A stretch of 64,000 nt of DNA from Roseobacter fucihabitans (GCF_014337925.2 NZ_CP143423.1:2014501-2078500); one strand, 5' to 3'; counted from the stretch's first letter, positions 8,169 through 16,334 are shown. Notes: generated from the sequence alone by a model not told the origin. A program made the numbers and translations.

Positions 8169-8647
8169 CACCGGAGCATTATAAACGTGGCGGCGCCATG
8201 ATGGGTCATCTTTCGACGCTGGAGGATTGGGAGGCGTTATTGATCCGCGATCTGCGCCTGTGGTGCCATGGTCCGGAAGGGCAGGCGGAGGTTTGGAATG
8301 GCTATGCCGTGAACCTGCCACAGGGAAAGGCCGTCGCTGAAATGCGCGTCTTCGAGGATCTGATCAACACCCTGTCCACATTCGCCCGCCGCCCGCTGGT
8401 GCGCCATGAGGTGCAGTGTGACTGCCTGGGCGCAGATGAGGCTGTGTTCCTGCACATCGTCAAAGCGGCTTGCACGGGTGAATTGGATGATGCGGCGATG
8501 GTCGCGGCCCTTGTTGTGATACCCGCACATGCCGTGCGTGTGGCCCTGATGGCGGCGCAGGTCGGCACATCCATTCAGATCATCAGCGCCAATCAAGGTG
8601 CGCAGCCAAAACCTGACATGCCGCACAATGTCGTGCGGCTTCATTAA
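8165..8647 (+). CDS. conserved-looking hypothetical protein coupled to hemP
   Basis: 160 residues from an ATG that overlaps the hemP stop (ATGA). Alternative starts MMGHLS lie 12 codons later. The protein is soluble, without signal peptide or membrane segments. It contains a cluster of His/Cys residues (LWCHGPEG, HEVQCDCLGADE) that could bind metal, though no known motif is matched. The last third is Ala/Val-rich helix. It sits 33 bases before the imelysin gene, so it probably belongs to the same iron-regulated transcript. Function unknown. Confidence 0.6.
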   Translation: MTPEHYKRGGAMMGHLSTLEDWEALLIRDLRLWCHGPEGQAEVWNGYAVNLPQGKAVAEMRVFEDLINTLSTFARRPLVRHEVQCDCLGADEAVFLHIVKAACTGELDDAAMVAALVVIPAHAVRVALMAAQVGTSIQIISANQGAQPKPDMPHNVVRLH

Positions 8648-8680
8648 CCAATCGTTTTCAATCCAAAGGGAAGCCAATCC

Positions 8681-9940
8681 ATGAAAACCAGATTATCAGC
8701 CATCCTCGGCACCGTTGCGATGATTGCATCGCCAGCCTTTGCGGATAAAGCAGCCGTGCTTGACAATTACGCCGACATCGCGCTGGCGAAATACACCGAT
8801 AGCCTAACGACGGCGCAATCGCTGCTGGAGGCGGTGAATGCCCTGACCGCCAACCCGTCAGCCGAAAACCTGCAAGCGGCCAGGGCGGCATGGTTGGCGT
8901 CCCGCGTGCCTTATCAACAGACGGAAGTCTATCGTTTCGGCAATGCCATCGTGGATGACTGGGAGGGCAAGGTGAACGCATGGCCGCTCGATGAGGGGCT
9001 GATCGATTACGTCGATGCGACCTATGGCGGTGCCACGGATGAAAACGAATATGCCGTTCTGAACGTGATCGCCAACCCGTCTTTCACCCTTTCGGGTCAA
9101 ACCATCGACGCGGCACAAATCACGCCTGCCTTGCTTGAGGGCGCGTTGCATGAGGCGGACGGTGTGGAAAGCAATGTGGCCACCGGCTATCACGCGATCG
9201 AATTTCTGCTCTGGGGTCAGGATCTGAACGGTCACGGTGCCGGTGCGGGGAACCGGCCCTGGACGGATTATGCCATGGGCGCGACCTGCTCCAACGGCAA
9301 TTGTGATCGACGCGGCGCGTATCTGGTTGCTGCTACCGAACTGCTGGTGTCCGATCTGGAATGGATGGTGGCACAGTGGCAGGGTGATGGGGCCGCGCGC
9401 AGCACGGTGTTGGGCGATGAAACCGCCGGGATTGCGACCATCCTGACGGGCATGGGCTCGCTGAGCTACGGTGAGCAGGCGGGCGAGCGGATGCGTCTTG
9501 GACTGTTACTGAACGATCCCGAAGAGGAGCATGATTGTTTCTCGGATAACACCCATAACAGCCATTTTTTTGACGCGCTTGGCATTCGCAACGTCTATTT
9601 GGGCAGCTACACGGGCATTGACGGCACGGTTGTGGCGGGTGCATCGCTGTCCTCGCTGGTCGCCGCAGCGGATGCGGGTGTTGATGCAGAACTGCGCGCC
9701 AGGCTGGATACCACCATGCTTGAAATGTCCGAAATGAAAACGGCCGCAGAAGCCGGTTTTGCCTATGACATGATGCTGGAACGCGGAAATGCCAAAGGGG
9801 AGGCGTTGATCATGGGGGCGGTTGACGCGCTGGTCGATCAAACCCGCTCGATTGAACGCGCCGTTACCGCTCTGGGTGTGGATCAGATTGCATTTGAGGG
9901 CTCAGACAGCCTTGATGATCCCAACGCTGTTTTCCAATAA
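8681..9940 (+). CDS. irpA: imelysin-family periplasmic iron-regulated protein (IrpA-like)
   Basis: 419 residues, starting with a clear signal peptide that ends near AFADKAA (about residue 22), so the mature protein is periplasmic. The imelysin signature G-x-H-x-x-E is present as GYHAIEFLLWG around residue 170. This motif and the two-fold four-helix bundle architecture define the imelysin/M75 family, whose EfeO relatives bind iron for uptake. Family members are iron-repressed in several bacteria; protease activity is doubtful. A CSNGNCDRRG loop near residue 207 adds two cysteines. The ribosome site AAGGGAAG precedes the ATG. It follows the hemP genes and probably shares their transcript. Confidence 0.88.
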   Translation: MKTRLSAILGTVAMIASPAFADKAAVLDNYADIALAKYTDSLTTAQSLLEAVNALTANPSAENLQAARAAWLASRVPYQQTEVYRFGNAIVDDWEGKVNAWPLDEGLIDYVDATYGGATDENEYAVLNVIANPSFTLSGQTIDAAQITPALLEGALHEADGVESNVATGYHAIEFLLWGQDLNGHGAGAGNRPWTDYAMGATCSNGNCDRRGAYLVAATELLVSDLEWMVAQWQGDGAARSTVLGDETAGIATILTGMGSLSYGEQAGERMRLGLLLNDPEEEHDCFSDNTHNSHFFDALGIRNVYLGSYTGIDGTVVAGASLSSLVAAADAGVDAELRARLDTTMLEMSEMKTAAEAGFAYDMMLERGNAKGEALIMGAVDALVDQTRSIERAVTALGVDQIAFEGSDSLDDPNAVFQ

Positions 9941-9987
9941 GAGCGGACAGAATATGGCGGTATGTTCCCCGTAACCGTCATATGTTT

Positions 9988-10042
9988 GCCACTGATACCA
10001 GTGGCTTACACGCGCCCGGATCATTTTGATCTTTGGGCGCGT
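9988..10042 (+). terminator. two consecutive stem-loops after the imelysin gene
   Basis: GCCACTG (9988-9994) pairs with CAGTGGC (9999-10005), and ACGCGCCC (10010-10017) pairs with GGGCGCGT (10035-10042). Both stems are perfect. Neither is followed by a U tract, so they may protect mRNA 3' ends or terminate weakly rather than act as classical terminators. Confidence 0.4.
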
Positions 10043-10094
10043 GTTGCAATTCAGACAGACCCATCCCAGCTATAATGCCAGCAAGGATATAGCG

Positions 10095-10340
10095 ATGCCG
10101 AAAACACCCAGCCCCTGTATTGATGTGTGCAAATTCAAACGCCAAGGACATTGCATCGGATGTTCGATGACCAAGGCGCAAAAGTCGATGTTCAAGGCGC
10201 TGAAGAAAGACGCCCATCGCGCTGGGTTTGTAACAATGCTAATCGCGCAACAGGCGCGTCTGGGCAAATACAAGCATTGGGAGCAGGCTTATCGCAAGAA
10301 GCTGGCGAAACGAAAAATCGCGGCCAAGGATATCCTCTGA
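10095..10340 (+). CDS. DUF1289 family small cysteine-rich protein
   Basis: 81 residues from the ATG at 10095. The N-terminal PCIDVCKFKRQGHCIGCSMT carries the family's four spaced cysteines, which probably bind a metal or cluster. The remainder is Lys-rich and helical (MFKALKKDAHRAGF, QAYRKKLAKRK). The function of DUF1289 proteins is not established. Its position between imelysin and dps makes an iron-linked role plausible but unproven. An earlier in-frame start at 10026 is less likely because it lies within the inter-gene hairpin region. Confidence 0.8.
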   Translation: MPKTPSPCIDVCKFKRQGHCIGCSMTKAQKSMFKALKKDAHRAGFVTMLIAQQARLGKYKHWEQAYRKKLAKRKIAAKDIL

Positions 10341-10367
10341 CCGCGATTTAGTCGATTATGGTCGGGT

Positions 10368-10841
10368 TCAACCGGCCAGATGCGCCCGCAGGAACCAAGC
10401 GAATTTCTCATGGGTCTGGCCGCGCGCGATGCAAAGATCTTCGGTAAGCGTATCACCATGCTCAGCGGCCAGCGCACCACATCCCGCAAGGGTGGAGGCC
10501 AGCGTTTCCTGCGCTTCTTTCATCACGCGGATCATTTCCTGATCCGTTGCATGGCCGTCATGTTCGTGGATTTTCGAGCGTTTCAGCATCCCGGCAAGCG
10601 TCCCTTCCGCATGCACGTCAAGCGCACGAATACGTTCGGCCAGATCGTCTTGAGCGACAAAATGGTCTTCATACATCTGTTGGAACAGGTCGTGCAGGGG
10701 ACCAAAGGCCATGCCTTTGACGTTCCAGTGAAAATTCTGTGCCAACATCGTGGTCACGGCGGTTTCCGCGACGGATTGGTTCAATGCTTCGGCAATGGCG
10801 GAACGTGCATCTGTGGTCAACGCAACGGCTGTCTGGGTCAT
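10368..10841 (-). CDS. dps: Dps-family DNA-binding ferritin
   Basis: 157 residues, the usual Dps length. The inter-subunit ferroxidase ligands are visible in NFHWNVKG and in the helix DLFQQMYEDHFVAQDDLAER, and the family motif IRALDVHAEGT follows. Dps dodecamers oxidise Fe(II) with peroxide, store ferric iron and protect DNA in starved or stressed cells. The N-terminus is short with few basic residues, so DNA binding may be weak. About 100 bases upstream is a perfect palindrome resembling an Irr/ICE box (10940-10956), which fits iron-dependent control. It is convergent with the DUF1289 gene. Confidence 0.92.
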   Translation of the reverse strand: MTQTAVALTTDARSAIAEALNQSVAETAVTTMLAQNFHWNVKGMAFGPLHDLFQQMYEDHFVAQDDLAERIRALDVHAEGTLAGMLKRSKIHEHDGHATDQEMIRVMKEAQETLASTLAGCGALAAEHGDTLTEDLCIARGQTHEKFAWFLRAHLAG

Positions 10842-10939
10842 GTATTCACCTCGAAATATGATTTGATCTGGCTGGCTGGCGTGACGCTGGCTTGCTTCTA
10901 CTTAATAAATAGGAGGAACAGTAGCTTTGCCAAGCCCTT

Positions 10940-10956
10940 TTTAGAATTATTCTAAA
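10940..10956. promoter_or_regulatory. candidate Irr/ICE-box operator upstream of dps
   Basis: TTTAGAATTATTCTAAA is a perfect 17-base inverted repeat (TTTAGAAT, central T, ATTCTAAA). The iron control element bound by Irr in alphaproteobacteria has the core TTTAGAA...TTCTAAA, which this matches. It overlaps the stop codon of the 143-residue gene and lies about 100 bases upstream of the dps start, a position suited to iron/haem-responsive control of dps. Confidence 0.7.
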
Positions 10957-11383
10957 CCTGAGAAAATTTCTCAGAAACACGCGCCATCAGAAAGCCGATG
11001 TAGCGCCGATCCGCAGGCGTAACCCGTGAGCGCAGGAGGAAGTCGAGACTTGCCGTATCTTTTTGCTGGATCGAGGTAAGACAGCGCATGATCCAGGCCT
11101 CGTCAAAAGACATCTCGCGACTGCCTGGGCTGAACCAGATGATGCGTTTGCAAACGGCATCAGACAGGCATTTCACGAATGTCCCAAGGTAGGTCCGCTT
11201 TGCGTCTTCGCCGTCCAGCGACAACAGCGCACAGGCCTCGAACAGATCGGTATGAGCGGCGACCCGGCACCCCATGCCAACCAGACGCAATCGGTTCAGC
11301 AAATCACGCTGTGTATCCGGAACGGCCGGCGCTTGAAAGCCATGGTCCGGCAGGGGCAGGGGCGGCGTTGATAATGGCACCAT
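10952..11383 (-). CDS. hypothetical 143-residue protein upstream of dps
   Basis: This is a soluble protein without signal peptide. It has a Pro-rich opening (VPLSTPPLPLPDHGF) and a helical remainder with three or four cysteines (VGMGCRVAAH, EACALLSLDG, KCLSDAVCKR). I do not recognise a family. It is divergent from the di-heme oxidoreductase gene, with only 96 bases between the two starts, and in the same direction as dps, whose candidate operator overlaps its stop codon. Context suggests an iron-responsive regulon member, possibly a regulatory or accessory protein. The ATG at 11383 is the only good start. Confidence 0.6.
   Translation of the reverse strand: MVPLSTPPLPLPDHGFQAPAVPDTQRDLLNRLRLVGMGCRVAAHTDLFEACALLSLDGEDAKRTYLGTFVKCLSDAVCKRIIWFSPGSREMSFDEAWIMRCLTSIQQKDTASLDFLLRSRVTPADRRYIGFLMARVSEKFSQV
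10958..10974. promoter_or_regulatory. second perfect palindrome next to the ICE-like box
   Basis: CTGAGAAAATTTCTCAG is a perfect 8+1+8 inverted repeat lying one base from the ICE-like palindrome. It is within the last codons of the 143-residue gene, so it could be coincidence of codon choice, a second operator half-site pair, or a hairpin at the mRNA end. Confidence 0.4.
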
Positions 11384-11429
11384 ATCGTGGTCGGTCCGTT
11401 GATTGTGAGCGGCGAGAGACTCGCCTCTG

Positions 11430-11460
11430 GTAATTCCTGAGTATACTTATAAGGTATTAC
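11430..11460. promoter_or_regulatory. candidate operator/promoter between divergent genes
   Basis: GTAATTCCT at 11430-11438 and AGGTATTAC at 11452-11460 form an interrupted inverted repeat (8 of 9 positions) that flanks TATACTTATAA, a good -10-like element. It is centred between the 143-residue gene (minus) and the di-heme oxidoreductase gene (plus) and could control both. Confidence 0.4.
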
Positions 11461-11479
11461 GAAAGGAACAATAGACTCA

Positions 11480-13000
11480 ATGTGCACCACATCTAAAATA
11501 TACCTCTTTATCTGCGTTCTGGCAGCAAGCCCTGCTGGCGCGGACCCCTTGGGCGATCCGCATTTGTCTATCGTTCCGCGTACGGAGGCGGAACAGGCCA
11601 GAATCGCTGCGATCATTGCTCCGACGGATGATTTCACGACATCCGAGCGTTTCGAGGCCAATCAAGGCGGGGCCGCAACGGTGCGTGCCAGAAAGACAGC
11701 GGACGCATTTTCCCAACCCTCGGGTAACATCTCGTTTGAGAAGGAACTGGATTTCAAGGTCGGAAACGGTCTGTTCAAAAAGCTCTGGGTGTCATCGCCG
11801 TCCTCGACCCTTGCCTCGGATGGGCTTGGCCCGCTCTATAATGCGCGTTCCTGCCAGCGTTGCCACCTCAAGGACGGGCGCGGGCACCCTCCCCAGGGGC
11901 CTGATGACACGGCAACATCAATGCTTGTCCGTCTGTCCGTGCCCACGGATCAAAGCGGTGCACCCGAGATCGAGGATTATATAACCACCGCCCCCGAGCC
12001 GACCTATGGCGGCCAAATACAGGATTTCGGCGTGGCGGGCCATGCCAGCGAGGCGCGCTTGCGCATTACCTATGAAGAGATCGATGTGCCGTTATCTGAC
12101 GGGGAAATGGCGATGTTACGGCGGCCCGCAAACGCCCTTGTTGATCTGGGCTATGGCCCCTTGCACCCTGATACGACGCTGAGCGTGCGGGTCGCGCCGC
12201 AGATGATCGGCCTTGGCCTGCTCGATGCAATTGCGGCGCGCGATATCCTGGCGAGTGCCGATCCGGAGGATGCGGACGGCGATGGCATTTCAGGGCGTAC
12301 CAATATTGTGATGTCCGACGTTTACGGCATACCGATGCTGGGGCGGTTTGGTCTGAAAGCCGGAAAGCCCAGCGTCCTTGAGCAATCCGCAGCAGCCTTT
12401 GCTGGCGACATCGGTATTTCCACCAGCCTGCACCCGAAGGGCTATGGTGATTGCACCGCGGCGCAAGCAGCCTGTCGCGCGGCACCGGATGGGAACACCG
12501 ATGCCCATGATGGGGTCGAAATCTCGGACACAAGCCTCGCATTGGTGTCGTTTTATTCTTCCAACCTTGGCGTTCCGGCGCGGCGCGACGTCGATGACCC
12601 CCAGGTCTTGAACGGCAAGCGTGTGTTCTATGAGACGGGGTGCATTGCGTGTCATACACCCAAACACGTGACTCATCGCCTGACGGGTCAGCCCGAGCAA
12701 AGCTTTCAACTGATCTGGCCCTATACCGATATGTTATTGCATGACATGGGACCGGGCCTTGCCGACAATCGCCCCGAAGCGCGCGCGACAGGACAGGAGT
12801 GGCGTACCCCGCCATTGTGGGGGATCGGCCTGACGCAACAGGTGTCCGGCCATAGCTATTTCCTGCACGATGGCCGCGCGCGCAACCTGCTTGAGGCGGT
12901 CCTGTGGCATGGGGGGGAGGCGGAGCCCCACAAACAACGTGTCGTTGAAATGCCCGCGCCGAACCGCGCGGCGCTCATTCGATTTCTGGAGAGTTTATAA
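11480..13000 (+). CDS. di-heme oxidoreductase, DUF1111 family (periplasmic c-type cytochrome)
   Basis: 506 residues with an N-terminal signal peptide ending near AGADPL. Two CxxCH haem-c motifs are visible: CQRCH near residue 125 and CIACH near residue 387, as in this family and in MauG-like di-haem peroxidases. Additional motifs are DGRGHPPQ after the first haem and LHDGRARNLLEAVLWHGGEA at the end, typical of DUF1111 proteins. The substrate is not established. The family is repeatedly found next to imelysins, and an iron redox step in the periplasm is a reasonable guess. Its last base overlaps the first base of the second imelysin gene (TAATG), so translation is coupled. Confidence 0.85.
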   Translation: MCTTSKIYLFICVLAASPAGADPLGDPHLSIVPRTEAEQARIAAIIAPTDDFTTSERFEANQGGAATVRARKTADAFSQPSGNISFEKELDFKVGNGLFKKLWVSSPSSTLASDGLGPLYNARSCQRCHLKDGRGHPPQGPDDTATSMLVRLSVPTDQSGAPEIEDYITTAPEPTYGGQIQDFGVAGHASEARLRITYEEIDVPLSDGEMAMLRRPANALVDLGYGPLHPDTTLSVRVAPQMIGLGLLDAIAARDILASADPEDADGDGISGRTNIVMSDVYGIPMLGRFGLKAGKPSVLEQSAAAFAGDIGISTSLHPKGYGDCTAAQAACRAAPDGNTDAHDGVEISDTSLALVSFYSSNLGVPARRDVDDPQVLNGKRVFYETGCIACHTPKHVTHRLTGQPEQSFQLIWPYTDMLLHDMGPGLADNRPEARATGQEWRTPPLWGIGLTQQVSGHSYFLHDGRARNLLEAVLWHGGEAEPHKQRVVEMPAPNRAALIRFLESL

Positions 13001-13974
13001 TGCGCATTCTGGCAACTCTGGCCCTGGCGATCACAGCATCAAGCCCGGCGCTGGCGGACATAGAGCAAGCGGTTGAGGACCAGATTTTACCCGGCTATGC
13101 AAGATTTGCCGAAGCCGGGGAAACCCTTGCCAATGCGGCGCGGATGGATTGCGCGCCCCAACAACTCTTGCCCGCCTACTACGCCGCATATGATGCGTGG
13201 ATCAGCATCAGCCACATTCAATTTGGCCCCCTTGAAGCGCGTCATTTCAATCTGGCGATTGCGTTTTGGCCTGACCCCAAGGATCGGGTGGGCAAGGCGC
13301 TTTCGCGTTTGAAAGCGGATAAGGATGTCACGCTATCGGACCCCGGCGTTTTTCGCGAAGTATCCGTCGCGGCCCAGGGTTTTTCAGCCTTGGAGCGGTT
13401 GTTGAGCGCGCCGCAGGAGGATGCAGATTACGCCTGCGCCCTGACCCGTGCCATCACAACCCACCTTGCGGATGTGGCCCGGATTTTGCACGAGGATTGG
13501 ACCGGTGGATTTGGCGAAGGCTTTGTTGCGGGGAAGACCGAAGTTTACAAAACGAAACAGGAGGCACAGCGCGCGCTCTACACCTCCCTTTCAACGGGGC
13601 TGGAGTTCCTGCATGATCAGCGGCTTGCTCGCCCCCTTGGCACATTTGATCGCCCACGCCCCATGCGGGCCGAGGCGCGCCGCTCCGAACGGTCCTTGCG
13701 GCATGTTTCGCTGAGCTTGATTGCGCTGCGCGCGCTTGCCGAAACCGGTTTTGATGCAACGATGAGCGATGATCTGCGCAGGGCATTTGACACCGCAATC
13801 GCGCAGGCCAAGGGTCTGGATGATCCCGCAATGAGCGGTGTGGGCGATCCTGTCAAAAGGTTCAAAATCGAGGTGTTGCAACGCATGGTGCGCGATGTGC
13901 AGGCGGGTGTTGCGCAGGACATTGGCGCGCCGCTTGGCATTTCGGCGGGTTTCAATGCGCTGGACGGGGATTGA
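13000..13974 (+). CDS. second imelysin-family protein with an altered signature motif
   Basis: 324 residues with a signal peptide ending near SPALADIE. Fold features of the imelysin family are present: an acidic helical start DQILPGYARFAEAGETL, the YDAWISISHIQFGPLE segment and a C-terminal LGISAGFNALDGD. Where imelysins have G-x-H-x-x-E this protein has GFSALERLL, so the conserved His is Ser. It may therefore bind metal differently or act as a partner of the di-heme protein. The gene is coupled to DUF1111 upstream (TAATG) and is followed after 4 bases by the DUF1513 gene. Shorter than the first imelysin by about 95 residues. Confidence 0.85.
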   Translation: MRILATLALAITASSPALADIEQAVEDQILPGYARFAEAGETLANAARMDCAPQQLLPAYYAAYDAWISISHIQFGPLEARHFNLAIAFWPDPKDRVGKALSRLKADKDVTLSDPGVFREVSVAAQGFSALERLLSAPQEDADYACALTRAITTHLADVARILHEDWTGGFGEGFVAGKTEVYKTKQEAQRALYTSLSTGLEFLHDQRLARPLGTFDRPRPMRAEARRSERSLRHVSLSLIALRALAETGFDATMSDDLRRAFDTAIAQAKGLDDPAMSGVGDPVKRFKIEVLQRMVRDVQAGVAQDIGAPLGISAGFNALDGD

Positions 13975-13978
13975 AGCG

Positions 13979-15049
13979 ATGCCGTCGCGCCGCAGCTTTT
14001 TGGGTGGGGTCCTGGCCGCAGCGGGGTGTCCCTCCTTGGGGTGGGCCGCGGCGGGCGCGCCGGCATATTTGAGCGCCGCGCGTAACGGGCAGGGGCTCTA
14101 TGTCCTGATCGGCCTGTGCGCGGATGCCAGCATCGCCTTTTCCATCCCCTTGCCGGATCGCGGCCATGCGGCGGCGGCGCATCCAACACGGGCCGAGGCC
14201 GTTGCATTCGCACGCAGGCCAGGCACCTATGCCCTGGTGATCGGCTGTGCGCAGGGGGTGGTATTACACCGGATGAGAGCGCCTGCGGGACGACATTTTT
14301 ACGGGCATGGTGCATTTTCGGCGGATGGAGAAACGTTATTCACCACCGAGAACGAGATCGCGACAGGGGCCGGGCGGATCGGAATCTGGGACGTCACGCA
14401 GGGGTATCGGCGCAGCGGCGAGGTGGCCTCGGGCGGGATCGGTCCGCATGAGATTGTGCGCCTGCCAGGACGCGACAGGTTTGCCATTGCCAATGGCGGC
14501 ATCCGCACCCATCCCCGAACCGGGCGACAAAAGCTGAACCTTGACGCGATGCGACCCAATTTGACCGTCATCAACGGTGCCGGGCAGGTGATTGACAAGG
14601 CCAGCTTGCCAAACCGGCTGCACCAAAACTCGCTGCGCCATATTGCAGCCTTCGCAGATGGGCGTGTGGCCTGCGCGTTCCAGTGGCAGGGTGATCCGTT
14701 TGCGGCGCCCTCCCTTGCTGGGATTTACACGCCCGGAGCGGGTCTGGCAGCGGTCCCGATGCAAGACGACGTCCTCTATGGGCTTGATGGCTATGCGGGC
14801 AGCGTTGCGGTGATGGATGGGTACACTATGGCGCTCACCTATCCACGCGGCGGGGCGATCCAGATTTTCGATACCGCTATGGGGACGGATACCGTGCTGC
14901 GCCAGATGGATATTTGCGGGGTCGCGGGGGCAATGGTTACCGATGGTCTGGGCCGGGTCAGCCGTATCGATCATACAACGCTTGAACCGCTTGCGCAGCA
15001 TCCGCTGGCCTTTGACAATCATCTGGTTTTGATCGGGCAAGAGGAGTAA
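13979..15049 (+). CDS. Tat-exported DUF1513 beta-propeller-like protein
   Basis: 356 residues from the ATG at 13979; an in-frame upstream extension overlaps the previous gene and is rejected. The N-terminus MPSRRSFLGGVLAAAG is a twin-arginine signal, so the protein is folded in the cytosol before export, usually a sign of a cofactor or complex assembly. DUF1513 proteins have WD-like repeats; here HFYGHGAFSADGETLFTTEN and RRSGEVASGGIGPHE are typical. Function is unestablished, but it is regularly the last gene of imelysin/DUF1111 operons. The gene closes the iron block and is followed by a long non-coding stretch. Confidence 0.82.
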   Translation: MPSRRSFLGGVLAAAGCPSLGWAAAGAPAYLSAARNGQGLYVLIGLCADASIAFSIPLPDRGHAAAAHPTRAEAVAFARRPGTYALVIGCAQGVVLHRMRAPAGRHFYGHGAFSADGETLFTTENEIATGAGRIGIWDVTQGYRRSGEVASGGIGPHEIVRLPGRDRFAIANGGIRTHPRTGRQKLNLDAMRPNLTVINGAGQVIDKASLPNRLHQNSLRHIAAFADGRVACAFQWQGDPFAAPSLAGIYTPGAGLAAVPMQDDVLYGLDGYAGSVAVMDGYTMALTYPRGGAIQIFDTAMGTDTVLRQMDICGVAGAMVTDGLGRVSRIDHTTLEPLAQHPLAFDNHLVLIGQEE

Positions 15050-15628
15050 AACCTGGCCGATTTGTGATGAATGGTGCTCTGAGCGCATGTGAATGCAATG
15101 CCCAAAAGGGTACTCGCAATCACCTGTCGTATTAAATTTCGATGCGCGCATTCTGGGCGCAAGTCCTGGGGTTTTACGCACAGACGGGGTTTGCATCCGC
15201 TGATCGATCCATAAAGCTTCGCAACTGACCCTAACGGGCATGACGTCCAAAGGCTGTGTTTGTACTTTGAGCGATGATGGCCTGTCTCCTCAGTTAGAGA
15301 ACAGGCACACCTTAAACGCCGGAGATTTCAGGGAAGCACGGCAGCGCATGTCATTCTGCCGCCAATTGACACAGGGGATAGCGGTCCAACCGGCCTGATG
15401 ACGCGGATCGCCGCATCGCGCCCAACACTCGGGTCTGGACGCGTTAAGGTTTTGGCAATGCCGGATAAACTGATCTGATCAGGGCTGGTGCATTGATCCG
15501 TCGGGGCCTTCAGCGTGGACCATGGGTGCTGGGAAATTTGAAATGTGCAAATATCGATCATTCAGATCTCGTTTTTTATTCACAGGCGATGTTCCTTTGC
15601 CAGCCAGACGCCTCGCCGGGTGCGTTGG
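15050..15628. other. 579-base intergenic region with a possible gene relic
   Basis: No complete gene is visible. A stop-to-stop plus-strand frame around 15290-15478 reads as plausible protein (HVILPPIDTGDSGPTGLM, ending VLAMPDKLI) but has no start with a ribosome site and no recognised family, so it may be the remains of a gene. A minus-strand frame over the same bases looks like its shadow. Confidence 0.35.
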
Positions 15629-15799
15629 TTATGCTGACGCCTTACCCATACCGCTTTTTTGCGTGAACACAGCGCGCAGCTGTGCAAATCCGGATTTCAA
15701 CAGCCGGGAGATAAATTCACTGCGCATTTGATGCGCCTGAGCAATCGCCCTATCGACATCAGCCCGGTCGGGTGTTTCGAAGGAATTTTGCGTACTCAT
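15629..15799 (-). CDS. short protein resembling small uncharacterised rhodobacteral proteins
   Basis: 56 residues from the ATG at 15799. The sequence FETPDRADVDRAIAQAHQMR followed by SEFISRLL is an amphipathic helical design seen in small proteins common in Rhodobacteraceae (possibly the RSP_7527 type; this is a recollection). The C-terminus is basic (FTQKSGMGK). The ribosome site is weak (AAAGAAA). It stands alone between long non-coding stretches. Function unknown; small stress-related proteins of this kind are often expressed from their own promoter. Confidence 0.55.
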   Translation of the reverse strand: MSTQNSFETPDRADVDRAIAQAHQMRSEFISRLLKSGFAQLRAVFTQKSGMGKASA

Positions 15800-16334
15800 G
15801 AGGTTTTCTTTCATATTGCACGGCAACATCGCCGCCCCCCTCAATTGTGGGCCGTGGGAAGAAAACGCAAACCATAGTCGGCATGCACGCAGAACATAGC
15901 TGAGCGAATTGCCAGCGTGCCATACGGTCGGCGCGCGCAAATACAACAGGGCACGGGCCCCATGACAGCTGCGCTGAGTGTCATGGCCGCGCACGCGAAT
16001 CACGGTCACCCTGAACCGCCTATGTCTGCATCAAGCTTCCAAAATAGAGGTTTGAACGATTGGGAATCGTTTTGTGGGTTGAGAATGCCTGTGGGCGCGT
16101 GCTGAGCTTTATCTTGCGGGGCAAACCGAAGCGTTCGGCTTGGCCACCTGGACCAAATGCGAATTCACGATATCAGGAGGCGGCGCGTTAACATCTCGCA
16201 TAGCCCCCTTGAGCGGTGCGACCGTCGGTTTTCGTCAGGGTAATGCGCCTGCATGCAACGCCTAACAGGCGCAATGCAGCGATGATGCAAATTGTGTTCT
16301 TGACCTCCTGGACGTCACAAGAGACGTTGCGGGC
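15800..16334. other. 535-base intergenic region, no gene seen
   Basis: This is the non-coding stretch between the 56-residue gene and the class V aminotransferase. Several short frames exist on both strands but none has a ribosome site plus natural codon use. The right end must hold the aminotransferase promoter; no clear -35/-10 pair could be assigned. Confidence 0.4.

Noticed and set aside
9988-10042. Calling the twin hairpins after imelysin a strong terminator
   Set aside because: Neither stem is followed by a U tract; listed only as a weak or processing structure.
14336-15250. 304-codon minus-strand frame opposite the DUF1513 gene
   Set aside because: Shadow frame: the plus strand encodes a recognisable Tat-exported protein with natural codon use.
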